From Ignelater luminosus (taxonomy: Eukaryota > Arthropoda > Insecta > Coleoptera > Elateridae), in assembly GCA_011009095.1 (NCBI GenBank), contig VTPC01008495.1:1-64000 (forward strand): a stretch of 64,000 nt of DNA, in the 5' to 3' direction. Of this stretch, positions 11,664 to 23,875 are shown in pieces. How positions within the stretch are numbered: the first letter of the stretch is position 1; each line of letters opens with the position of its first letter. Below the pieces are notes generated by a model that was not told where the DNA came from, did not search any database, and was given only the letters and a program-made list of their open reading frames with translations. The position numbers and the translations under genes were made by a program.

Positions 11664-14600
11664 AGAAAAAAAGACACAAATTGCTAGTATACGATTTTTA
11701 AGTGTATAAAGCGCAAACTTTCCAGTGTTAATAAAGGCTGACCCTTTTTGATTGAACTTAATATACTACACGCAAAAATCCGCCGACAATTTATTTTATA
11801 TCTAGATTATAGATGATCATTGGTTGAAAACTGAAAGATAAAAAAAAGTAAGAGACAGCAATATAGCGCGATGGGAAAATGTAAAGGCACGTACGGGAAT
11901 ATTAAGTTTGTGGAAAATCACGCTTTTATAGACTTAACACCATGATAAGAGATAAAGGAAGTTATTTTGAATAATTGCAATTTACTGTTTTTTTATGAAT
12001 GGCTTGTTTATTAATTAGAATAATTGAGGATTTCCCTTAAATGGGTCAAGCCTATAGGTTAAGAGCTTCTTAGAAGATTTCTTAAGATGAAAAAAAGGGA
12101 ATTTTATTTATTTATAAACTAAGCAAATCAGTGTGATAACGAAATATTTTTGTTTTTATACACTATGTTAAAAATTAAATAATTCGAGCAATAAACTATG
12201 TTGTTGCTGCATAAAAAAGGAAAATCTAACTTTTAAAAATTTTTTATTTAAATCTTCAACAAATATTCTCTGAATGATAAAATTTTTCACACCACTTGAA
12301 GCTATAGAATCAACAATGATAACAAGATGTAATTTTCTTATTTAAGTGCAAATATTGATTAGAAAAAATTTCAAGCACGTTAACTTGTGTTTATACTCGT
12401 AATTGAAAAGGTTTAAACATAACAGGTTTCTTGAAAGTTTTCCTTTGTTTTCATTACGTAATAATACCGCTTTTTATAATGCAATACATTGCACATACTA
12501 CTACTAACTACAGTTAGATAAGGTTTTCAATTGTTTAGAATTTAATCTGAAAGGAAATTAACGATATTTTGCTAAAACTCGAAAATTAAAAACCCACCAA
12601 CAGAGGAAGATATGTTCTACTAGGCCTTATTAGATTTAGATTCACAATCTAATTTTATTGCAAACAGATTATTTAATATAGATAACAAGCTGATGTATAT
12701 TATAAAGTGAAGGAATCTCAAGATCTGATTTTATGGTTTTACGTGGTACTTAGATATGTACTATTAGGATTGTTATAAATCTCAAGACTTAAGATTAAGA
12801 ATTTTTAATTTCGCATTAAGTGAAACACGTGTAGGCAAGTAAATTTAAATGTCCGTTAAGAAAAACCACAAACATCTATGTATAATGAATTTAAAAATGA
12901 ATATACCTGTGATTTGGAATTATTTAATAATTATAAACACAATATCTGCTATCAATAAATGCTATTTTTATCATCTATAGTCTTGTTTATTTGCTGTCTT
13001 TAACACTTATTATAAAATTCCCAATTTCTATCTAGTTATTTCTAAGAGACTCTTTTATCACACACAGTGGAAAATTCCACCATACATCAAACAAACAGAA
13101 CTATAAATGATAAAATAAATATTTTCATTTTTTTTTAATCACCCCATAGATGTTTTTAAATATATGAAAAAACAATTTTTGATATCATTAATTTCGTCAG
13201 CTCAAAATTGCACCTTTATTTAATCTCATTTTAAAAACGATATGACCTTACCTCATTCACGCCTACTAATTTAATTTAGATTAAACTCGTAGTGCTCCAA
13301 CCAAAACGAATTTTAAATGTTAACTGTAATCTAACCAAACTGATTGTCTACAATGTTATTTATACCTATGCATTATAAAACGTGCATTAAAAAAGCTGTT
13401 ACACTTTAATTTTGCTCGTTTAATTTTACATTTTTTTCTAATCTCAATAGTTTGAAATAAGTGATTTAATTGCTTTTATTTTTTTTACATTAACTCATGT
13501 TCTAACAATGAAAAATTAAAAATTAATAGCGAGCAATAATTTCTTTAAATAGAAAAGAATTTAATATATGAAACAACCAATTTCAAATAAACAAAAGGGT
13601 GTTTCTCAGGGTTTTGCTTCAGGCCCGCTCTTATTTAGAAATATTGTTTTTCTATTATTTTAAAAAAATAGAAATCCCAAATGTTTTAAGATTAGTTTCA
13701 CTTTTTTCTGATACATGATGACTAACAATAACAATAACTCAGAAATTTGAAAATATGTAGCCAAAAATAGTTTTGTAAACTCGTTTCATTATATAAGTAT
13801 AAATTTACATTAAATTAACCTAAAATTTCAATAAGAGACGTTGTTCACCTTTTTATCTTCTCGTTTTAGCAACTTTTATTCATATTAACCTTGCTCGCGG
13901 TAAACGCAGCGGTAAACGCATCTATTGATAGAAGTAGACAAACAGGCGCTTTTGCAACAATTTTATATTTTTATGCTAAACATGCACAGCAAGGTCTCAT
14001 TCATATTGCAAAAATGATAGTCATTTTAATACTTGTTATTCGATACACGTTACATTTATTAGAGACAGGATCTCTATGCAGTTTTTTAACTTTTTTTTTT
14101 ATTTTTCATTTTAAAGTAACATGAAACTTGTGTTGCTTTATATGGGTAGTAATAATGTTCAAGAACATTAAATGTTCTGTAAGTTACAGATTTAACAATT
14201 TTTTTAATTGTACCTCGATTTTTAATGCATGCAAGACAGTGACCTTTTAATTTTATGTACACTTAGTTCACTTTTAACAATGACCCATTAACGTGATATA
14301 ACAAACACTACATAGAAAGAACTTAGGATTAAGTTTTAGATTTTAATACGATAATATAAACAGTGAAATGTAACTAACCAAAATATCAACTATACAGGGC
14401 GTGCTAGATAAAAGTGTTTATCAGATCGCGCAATGCAAATACTATAATTTTGCTTATCGCTACACAAGCTTTCTTTTAATTTGTAAACTATTTTTCAAGA
14501 GTAACTTATAATGTGTTTAAGCAACCAATGGGACTGTTTTCTGCCTCCTTCATTTCTTGACGTGACGTCTTAGATTTAAAGAATTGCTTTAGTTTAGTTT

Positions 14601-15059
14601 AGTTATCATCAATTTTTTTAATTACGAAAAACGGATTAACTTGAATTATGTACAATTGTATATCATCCTTTGTAGAAGTGGGGAAACTAATCTCCAAATC
14701 AGCCATAATTGCAAAACATGAAAATAACTCATCTTAAAATTTCAAAAGACTTAGCCAATAGTCAGTTAAACTTGTTTAACTTGTTTGATTGATGACTGAA
14801 TTGCTTGAATAGAAATTAACAATATCATACTGGCATTTTTGAAGGTTATGAGCAAACGAATTTGTTGCCTTCTAAGGGTCATGTTCAGGTCAAGATCAGG
14901 ATCAATTAAAGATTTTTAAGTTTCAAGCTAATTTCTGGTAGAGATGAGACTGTTAATGTTTGGGTCGGCTCTGCCAGTTCCATCGATTTGAATTCCAAAT
15001 GCTTTATATAGATCATCGCTAATCCAGAAACCAATCAGAAAAGCTAGTTACTATGAGTT
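11664..15059. other. gene-free AT-rich spacer
   Basis: No gene, RNA gene or organised repeat was recognised. There is a short direct duplication of GGTAAACGCA at about 13899-13919. A TATACAGGGCGTGC motif at 14391-14404 resembles a DNA-transposon terminus, but I found no matching inverted partner. The 77-codon frame at 13891-14124 is low-complexity. Confidence 0.5.
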
Positions 15060-15960
15060 TAATCGAATTTGGAGCCAAAATGCATACAGAATTGGGAGAG
15101 CTACAAGCCGAATCTCAGCATCAATCACCCGAGAATAATGACGTTAGAAGAGATAGAAGGAGAACGGGCACCCTCTTTCTAGGTTTCTTTTTCAGTTCCT
15201 CGCGTTTTCGATCTAGAAGATGATCTTATAGAAAAAAAGTACATTAACCCCTTTTTGTTCCCCATTTCACGGAGCATCAAAGTGCTACAACTACGTTTCT
15301 CTAGGAACTCGGATAACCGTCACAAAAAGATCCAAAATTACATTCTTTTTTGTTCTAATCGACCGGTACTCACCTAAACTTGTTGCGCTAATGATGCTCT
15401 TTAGTTTGAAAAAAATCCCAGCTTGATCGAATCATAAATAACCGAGTTAAAGAATTTTTAAGCGCGCGTCTCGGCGTGCCATGGAGAAAAGTACGGAGTT
15501 AATCAAATCAAGACGGGTTTTCTCGAGGGGGAAGATAAACACCTCCAGAACATAAATCTCGAATATTCTGTTGATCAGACTATCCGGACGGTTTTGGTGA
15601 GGGTTGTAAAGTTAGCGGAATCTTTCTTTCTCTTCTATCCTGCGTCGATCGGCAAACCAGACTCTCGTAGTCCTTATAGTTTCTGAGTTACAAGCCGTCT
15701 TTGGTTTGACCTGTCGCGCCATCTAGCGACCGAATCGTGCGAAGTGCAAAATTTGTTCGAGAGGCATCAGAAGACACTAAATGCTATTTTGATATCTTTG
15801 CAAAATCCTCACTCCGATCCCCCAGTGCTCCTGGTATCAAATCTCTAGCCCAATCGATTTTGTCAATTTTTGCCGCTTAGTGTCACTTCATTTGCTTTGC
15901 ATGCATAAAGTAGTCGAAGAAGATTATATTCCACTTAGCCATTAAGTTTGGTCCGATTCT
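15060..15960. mobile_element. GC-richer block, probable non-coding transposable-element remnant
   Basis: Base composition rises clearly above the flanks for about 900 bp, with CpG-containing words such as GCGCGCGTCTCGGCG and CGCCATCTAGCGACCG. Neither strand has a usable reading frame. An abrupt composition change without coding capacity suggests an inserted repeat or a long terminal segment of a larger element. The family is not identified and no terminal repeats were found. Confidence 0.35.
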
Positions 15961-17779
15961 TTTTTTTTCAGAACGTGCAAGATTTACACTTTTGACTCCC
16001 CTTGCCCCCTTCCTATTTGACATTTAATATATTTATAAAAACTTTTAATTATACTAACCCACTACAAAAACTATTCAAAATGACTGCCCACTATGGCCGA
16101 GTCTTGTGCCAAAAAGTCTACGTCAACAAGGTTTCATCAATTTAAATTGAACATGAGATGCGTGCCATACCAAACTAATTGTTTATAAAGTTAAGTTTAT
16201 TGCTGAGAAGTTAAATTCACGCAATAATAAATTCCATTGTAATATTGCACGTTGTTTCCAAAATATTAGAAAAACAAGAAATGATAAAATTCAATTTTGA
16301 TGTTGTGGGCTTTTCAAAGATCCCACATCGATTCTTTGTCTTTATTCCAATTAAAAAATGTGCGATAAATAATTTATATGCGGTTTCCAGTCTAGATGCG
16401 TATAAATCCGTTGTCTAGATATCTTTCCATTTCCGATCGTTTAAAAACGACAATATTTGGGTTTTTCATGATAACACGGTTTTATATCTTAATTTTGAGG
16501 TTTAATGCGTACAACCTACTCATACTACATACATCCACATGAATTCCGATAAATAACAACTGCAATTTAATATGAAAAAAATTGAAGATCATTTTATTAT
16601 CTGTGAAATTGCTACGACCAATTTAGAAATTTAAAATGTAGCACCAAAATATCCATAATCTATAGTTCGTGTAGTAATTATTTCGTTTACCTTAAAGATT
16701 ACTTGAGCGTAAATTATATTATTTACAACCTCCAATTAACATTAAGAAAAATATTAATAAAATTAACTTAAACTGCCTACTACTACGTGATTTATAAATT
16801 CAAAACAACCTTGGAAAATTTTTGTTTTGATAACATATTTTAAAATGCGTATTGATAAAATTATTTCCATTTTCTTTTTGCAATTAATTTGAAATTGTTG
16901 CAAATCAGTGAGTGATCGACTTCCTGTAATTTTCTATTGTATAAAAGTGTATTAATTTAAACTAGCACTCCCTTTAATTTCCCGAAGGACAATAATAATT
17001 TCTTTTTAATTGTTAATGATGATGCAATTTTTAAATTATTTAATGATTTCGTTCAGATTAACAGAAACAAAAAAGGGGTAAGAAAGGGCGAGAAGTAAAA
17101 ATTTCCTGTTTAATTCTTTTCTTGGTAAATTAAAAATGTCAGGGTTATTTGCAACCTTTGTCTCTCGTGATTCATTATGTATTTATTTATTTAAATTATT
17201 TATTGAGAAAACAAAGGTAGAAATAACGTTTTTTATGAATTTTTATTTATGTATAACAAAATTTATTACAAAAACATGGTTGGAATTTAAAATAGAGTTT
17301 GGGGAACTTTCCGTGGGATCGAAAAAGAAAATTTTCCTTTTGCGGTTTTAAGATTTGTTGTGAATGATAAGAGTCCATTCAAAAAACACTTCAAATATGT
17401 TTATTGTATCCACAGCATGATAAATTTTGTTTGACTGTGTAATTGCTGTTAGTACCAGAGAAGTAGATAGATAAGATTATTAAACTGGTTTTTAAAGAAA
17501 AAATATTTTCACGCCTATTAGTTCGTTATGTAATTTATTGCAAATCTTACCTTGTTATTATTCATAACAAACAATATGAACATCCTATAACTGGTTAACC
17601 TTGTTTCAAATCTACTAGAAACTTTACATTGTATTTATTCTAATTCACTTGTTTTAAGATTTTGATTCTAAGAATTTAGATAGCTATAAACAACTGAATT
17701 CTAATAAATTGGAAAATTTTTTCAAACAGGTGTATAGTACCTGATTACCACTTTGTCGGATATTTCCAGATACATTCCT
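15961..17779. other. gene-free AT-rich spacer
   Basis: Nothing supportable was found. The frame at 17136-17351 (71 codons) is made of AT-rich residues (F, I, K, L) and has no family resemblance. Confidence 0.5.
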
Positions 17780-19915
17780 AAACTTTCCTACAGAATCTTG
17801 ATTGAAACAACTGAGATTTCTTTAAAACAAAAAAGCAACAGCGCTAGCTACCCTTGGAGACCATTCAGATATTAAAGATAACCTTCTTTTGTAGAAGCTT
17901 GGAAGTTCTAGGCAGCCAAAATTTAAATTCTGGTACATTTGGACGACAAAGCAATAAATCGTAAGATTTCTTAATTGTTCTAAAAAATACAGAAAGAAGG
18001 TCTGTTTATGCCAAGATTATTTTGAATTAAACTTTGGTTCTTGGGAACTATAAAGATCACGAGATACAATTTTTCTATTTTTATGGTCGAATCCTACTAC
18101 ATTCAATATATGTTTTCAGTGATAATCCTTTTTTGGCAAACAATTCTTTAGCTGCTTGGGAGGTCACAGACAGCTAGAATTTAAGTTTTGCTGCATTTAG
18201 ACAGCCAAACAGTAAATGGTAAGGATATTTCCTAATAGTTTTAGAAATATAGGAAGAGACATTGGGGAATGCCCTTATACAAGTCTAAATCAAAATTATT
18301 TTGGCCTAGGTTTTGGTTTTTGGGGACCATCGAAACCACAAATTCCAAATCCGCTATTAATATAGTCAGATTATATTACATACAATACAATTTGAGTTCT
18401 GGTGCATTTAGACGAAAAAACTGTAAATGGTGAGGAAATTTGTTTTCTTCAAGATACAGAAAGAAAAGTTGAAAAAATCCCAACAAATGTTCTGATTCTG
18501 ATTTAAATTCCTCTATTATTATGGCTAAACCCATTACATTCAATACATGTCTAAAGCGATAGTCTTCCTTTGAAAAACAATTTTGTAGTTGCTTTGGAGT
18601 CATAGACAGTCAAGTCTGGTATATTTGGACGCAAAACCAGTAAATGCTAGTTCTAAAAATTCAGAAAGAAAAACTGAAGAAGGTTTAAGTACAAGTTTGC
18701 TCTAACCGAGTCAGAATTATTTTGAGTTAGATTTTGGTTCTTGGAGACCGTCAAGATTACAAGTTTCAATTTTACTGGTATTGTAGTCAAACCCCATTAT
18801 ATTCAATACATGCCTCCAGTGAAAAGACAAAATCTACATTCTGGTACATCCGGACGGCAAAACAGAAAATAGCAAAAAGATATCCTAATGGTTCTAGAAA
18901 TACAGAAAAGAAAGTTGAAAAAAATCTTTTTGAGTTAGATTTTCATTCTTGGAAGCCGAATCAGAAATAACTTTCCTGTGGTAAACAATTGTGTAAATAC
19001 TTGATGCGTTAGAGTTTTGGTCAATTTGGACTGCAAAACGGTAGATTATAAGATTTCTTAATTGTTTCAAAATACAGAAAAAAAAGTTGAAAAAGATCCT
19101 TATGCAAGTTTGGTCTGTTTAAGTCAAAAATATTTTAAGCTCCATCTTGACTCTTGGGGACAATGAAAAGCGTGAATTCCATTTCCGCTATTACATAAAC
19201 AAATCGTGTCACATTCTATACATGTCTACAAGGATAACCTTCTTCTGTAACAGCTTGTGGGTCATACACAGTCAAAATTTAAATTCTGATGCATTTGGAC
19301 AGCAAAACGCTAAATAGTAAGAAGATGTCTTAATGAATTTAAAAATACAGAACGAAAAGTTAAAGAAGATTTTCATACAAGTTTGATCTCGTTGAATCAA
19401 AATTACTTTTGAATTATATTTTGGTTCTTGGAAACCATTAAAACCACAAATTTCAATTCTGCTATTAATATGGTCAAATCCTACTACATTCAATATATGT
19501 CTACAAGAACAACCTTTGTCAACCAATTTGAAGCGGTTTGGACATCATGAAGAGCCAAAACTTAGATTCTGGTGCATTTGGAAGGTGAAACAGTAAAGCT
19601 GAACAAGGCTCTTAATCGAATCTGGTGTGTCAGTGTCAAGATTATTACAGTAATATTACATTCAAAGCTTGGAAATCATAAGCAGCTACAATTTAAATTC
19701 CAGTACATTTAGACGGCAAAATAATAAATGGTAACATTTCCTGGTGGTTTTAAAAATAAAGAGACTGCCCTTGCACAAGTTTGGTCTGATTTGGATGGTA
19801 AGACAGAAATTTCGTACTGGTTCTGGAAGTACAAATTGCAAGTTTTGTCTGTCAACGTCAAAATTATTTTGACTGAGATTTTGACTTTTGGGCAACGTTC
19901 AGATTAATTAATCCA
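17780..19915. repeat. degenerate long-period tandem repeat (about 130-280 bp spacing)
   Basis: A decayed unit recurs at least nine times. Its CTGGTRCATTTGGACGGCAAAAC-like core lies near 17930, 18185, 18395, 18612, 18836, 19013, 19282, 19566 and 19696. Between cores, other landmarks keep order: a TTAGATTTTGGTTCTTGG(R)ACC block, a TCAAATCCTACTACATTCAATACATG block and ATACAGAAAGAAAAGTTGAA. The irregular spacing comes from deletions of parts of the unit. Small open frames here are by-products of the repeat. Confidence 0.8.
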
Positions 19916-22008
19916 AAAGCTCAGTACTAGTTGAAATGTTGTTCTCGCAGCTCATTTCCCAGAATGCAAGTAGTTTTGCGATTATAAAACATAAATTTCT
20001 CATTAGGCCTAATGTTAATGAAAAACAGAAAGCTTTTTTAGGAAAAATTAGATAATTACGCAATTAGCATTCTAAACACTCTATGTTTGCATATAATTCA
20101 AGGCTAGCTACCTTCTATAATCTTTTTGGTTATTCCGTTAATCAAGAACTGCTATGGATAATTAGGTCAAATGCAAAAAATGATTGCGGTACAACATTAA
20201 CAACAATTAATAACTGCAAAATTCATTTTTCTTTTGTTCATTAAGCGCTACTGTATCAAAGTTTTATGAACTATCGATTGTCTTATTAATTTCTTGAAAA
20301 TAAACAAGTGAATACAAAAATAATTTTTTAAGCTATTGGTGTCCTACAAAAAACAAAAAATTGTGTCTGAGAAAACAAAATAATAAATTTTAAATTTTTT
20401 CCATTTAGATATGCAATTGTTTTTCTGGACAGCTTAAACCAAGAAAGAACCAATAAAAGTTCTATGTGAAAAATTAAAAATATTAATAAATCGAGCTTTA
20501 TCAAAAAGAATTCCATTATTCCTGCATTTTATGCAATAAAAATATTTGATTTGTTAGATCTTTGTAACGCAATTTATTTAGATTTGAAATAAATTCAAAA
20601 ATCTATTTAACAAAATATTTTTTATCTTACAGTCTTTTGAATAAAAACTTTCATCCTTAAATTTCCACTAACAAAGTAAAACAAAAGAAAACAGATTCAA
20701 CCCCACTTTCTATTGTTAATTTTTTATTCCTTAAAAAAGAATTGAAATTTGAAAAGCACATGTATTTATTTACAAACATACCTGCTGAATTATAATAATT
20801 ATAAGTAACACAATTCCGTAGTGATCTTGATGGCATTCCAGTCACTACTACAACCACTCACTCCTTTGCTAATCGACTTTAAAAAGATTTGTCTACCATG
20901 TGCTAAATTAACGTGGTCTCATCCCCACTCATGCAATTTTTGTTTGACGTAATCGTGGAGTTCCAATTAAAACAGGTATATGTACGTGGTGTGTCTCATA
21001 CAATTTTACGAATAAAACTGAAAGAAATACTTAACTGATCACTCGAAAACTGCAATTATGGAAATTGATTCTGTTTAGTTAACTAGAAAAGGAGAAAGAA
21101 TGAGGAGATTCGGTTGTTAAGGAGTGGTATACAAAAACATTATTTTAGGAAGGAAGTTTGTTAATTTTAATTAAATGTGAATAACACGAATGACAATTAA
21201 TTTTTTTACTAAAATTCTTTTATTTATTGAAGTGAGACTTATAGAATAGCAATATTTATCGTTTTATGCAAATACGCTTGGAAAATTTTTCATGTGAAAA
21301 TAGTAACTTTAGCTTGATACAGATGATATTTATGCAAATAAGAAGGTAGATTTAACAATGGGAAATGTTTTGCAATTCTAAATTCTTCGTGTTTTTTTGT
21401 TTTGTATTTGCTTAGGATGTTTTGCAAATTAATACATCCTACAATAATAAAAAAGTCAAAGATTTCGACGGAAGCTCTTAAAAACTTTGACACGTCATTG
21501 TTTCATACAAGATTCCATATTCTTATTTTTTTCCTTTTTTTTGTTTTAACAAATTAGAAATTTGGGTACGAAAAATATTCAGTTACAGATTATTAAGACA
21601 AGAGTCTTATGTAATATATCAGTACTTAAGAGCAATGCATACTCTCCATGGTGCTACGAGATAATGATCATACAGAAGTGCAGTTCAATAAAGTGTTGAC
21701 GCGTGTGGCTATACTTCAATAATTATCTCACTTCATATTTACGTAGTTGCTCTGATCACAATTAAGCTAACCTATAGTAGATTAAAGATCTTGAAATCTA
21801 AATACTATTCATATATAAGTAGCAATTGCAATAAGTTGGAATGTAACCTTGTAACCTCATCAGGACATCTAGAGGATTCAGTTTGTTTTCTACGTCTAGT
21901 AGAAAATATTCAGATAATCTCGACTTACGCAGACCAAATTTCTATAAGTCTCTTTTAACTTCTCTTTCTGTATTTTAAAACCATTAAGAGATTTGCTTAC
22001 CGTTTACT
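19916..22008. other. gene-free AT-rich spacer
   Basis: No gene or organised repeat was recognised. Frames at 20328-20516, 20657-20857 and 21290-21493 are short, AT-biased and unlike any family. Confidence 0.5.
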
Positions 22009-22009
22009 G

Positions 22010-23258
22010 TTTTGCCATCTAAACACATCCAGAACTCTAAAAAACCACAGGTGGTAATTTTTCACCTTCTCCTTTCCCTTCTTTTTTTCCTGCACCAAAA
22101 CCTTCTAAACAGTTTTTCATTAAGCAATCCCTCCTCCCTCAGTACATGTCCTATCCAGTTCTTTTTCTTTTTGTTTACAACATCCAATAGTTCTCTTTGT
22201 TTTCCTACGCTCTCCAAAATTTTCTTATTCCTTATCTGTCTTGTCTATTTAATGCCTAATAGTCTTTACAACCACATTTCAAAAGCATCCTTCCTTTGTC
22301 TTTCTTCAGCAGTGTCCATACCCATGAAACGCACTACATACAAAACACTTCACTAACCTTTTCCTTAGATCTAAATCGACTTTACTAGTCATTACTCTCA
22401 ATTTCTTCGAAAAGGCTCTCTTTCTATTGCGTTCTTGTTTTTATCTTATTCTCACTTCTCCAGCTCGTTTGTTAGTTCTGCACCCAAATACTTGTACCTG
22501 TTCACTTCTCCGTCTATCTTTACCATCAAATCTTCCTCCTCTCCAATCTTGATTATCTTTGTTTTCTTTATATTTATCCTCATCCCGAACTCATTTCTCA
22601 TATCCTGTAGGTGTTGGAGCATGCTTTCCAACTTCTTCGTGGTTTCGGCAAGCAATATCATATCGTCTGCAAACCTTATATTCTTCTTCCTCCCATTTTC
22701 ACTCCTTTTTCGTTTTTCCAGCAACGCTCAACCATATAATCTAAGAGATGTTGAACCAGCCCGTTCTTTTATCTCTCAACTTCCTGATTTAAATACAAAC
22801 TTGCTAAGCCTTTTCAAGATCAACAAAACAGATGCTCATTGTTCTTCCCTTCTCAAGGTATCTCTCTCCAATCGTACGTACTAAATCTATTGGATCTCTT
22901 GAGCCTATTCCTTTTCTAAATTCATACTGCTCTTCTACTACGTTCTCTTTCATCTTTCTAGTTAGCCTTTTATTTAGAATCCTCAACAGTATCTTTGCTA
23001 CATGTGCGGTTAGACTTATCGTGCAATGTTCCACGCATTTGTTTGTATCCTTCTTTTTGGATAGACCTTAGAAAATTTCTTGGCCATTGTCTACTTTGTA
23101 AATCATATCCTTCAAACCTTGTCCCTGCAAGCACTTTATCAACTCTACTAGTATCCTCTCTACTGCCTCTGTCTTCCCTTCTTTCATTTCCTTTATTGCT
23201 GCCACCATTTCCATTTCTAAAATTTCTTCTTTTATATTGTCTTCCTCTACTTTCTCTT

Positions 23259-23294
<36 letters not shown>

Positions 23295-23875
23295 TCTCTC
23301 TCTTTCTCTCTCAGTATATATGACATTGATGCTGTTCCCACTAAAAAAACGTTACCAAGTCATCACATTGCATTTTCTTGTACACTGTAAAAATGAACTT
23401 AAATCACAGTCTACTCTGAATTCTGTAAAAAATGCACTGTACGTCATTTCCATTTTTAACATTTCGCTTTCTTCTGTCCCAGCTAATAGATCTAACCTTA
23501 TTGTAGAGAATGTCATACTTTCCAGATTTTCTATTTCCTTGCATTCTTTTTCAAACCAACCATTTTTTGCCTTGTTTGTAATCTTTTTAAGCTCGTTGTT
23601 AGCTTTCCTGTAACACTTTCTTCCTTCATCTGTATTTTAGTTTTTGAACCTTCTTCTTTTCTTCTTCCCTTTCTACCTTTTTTTATACCCGACTTTATCC
23701 TGCCCCACTTCTCTATTACACTTTCTGAGACAGTGTCCTTAATCGAATCTTTCATTTCTCTTTCTATTTCTTACCCTATTTCCTCTTTATTTAACTCTTT
23801 TAACTTTTCCAAATCCCACTTCTTCTTGGTAACTGCCTTTTTTATTCTTTTAAGTAAAAAATTAATATTCTCTAG
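22010..23875 (-). pseudogene. broken non-LTR retrotransposon, endonuclease-reverse-transcriptase type
   Basis: On the minus strand, blocks of one polymerase ORF appear in order but in shifting frames. First is a linker with KKWDLEKLKELNKEE (near 23820), then a charged stretch at 23755-23531. Reverse-transcriptase palm pieces follow at 23034-22804, with ISLTAHVAKILLRILNKRL, EEQYEFRKGIGSRD and ICFVDLEKA. Next comes the FADDMILLA block with the catalytic DD pair near 22685, then INIKKTK and YKYLGAEL (about 22500). The C-terminal tail near 22340-22050 carries NKKKKNWIGHVLREEGLL. In-frame stops and shifts are frequent. The stretch between DLEKA and FADD is only about 110 bp, much shorter than usual, so a piece is deleted. 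A CT microsatellite interrupts the upstream part. Plus-strand frames here are antisense shadows. Confidence 0.88.
23254..23312. repeat. CT microsatellite within the LINE relic
   Basis: A nearly pure run of CT dinucleotides, broken by CCC and TTT interruptions, sits between the linker and the polymerase blocks of the dead retroelement. Confidence 0.95.

Noticed and set aside
22012-23613. Several plus-strand open frames of 79-149 codons rich in Ser, Phe and Leu
   Set aside because: They are the antisense of the minus-strand reverse-transcriptase relic and of the CT microsatellite; the coding signal lies on the minus strand.
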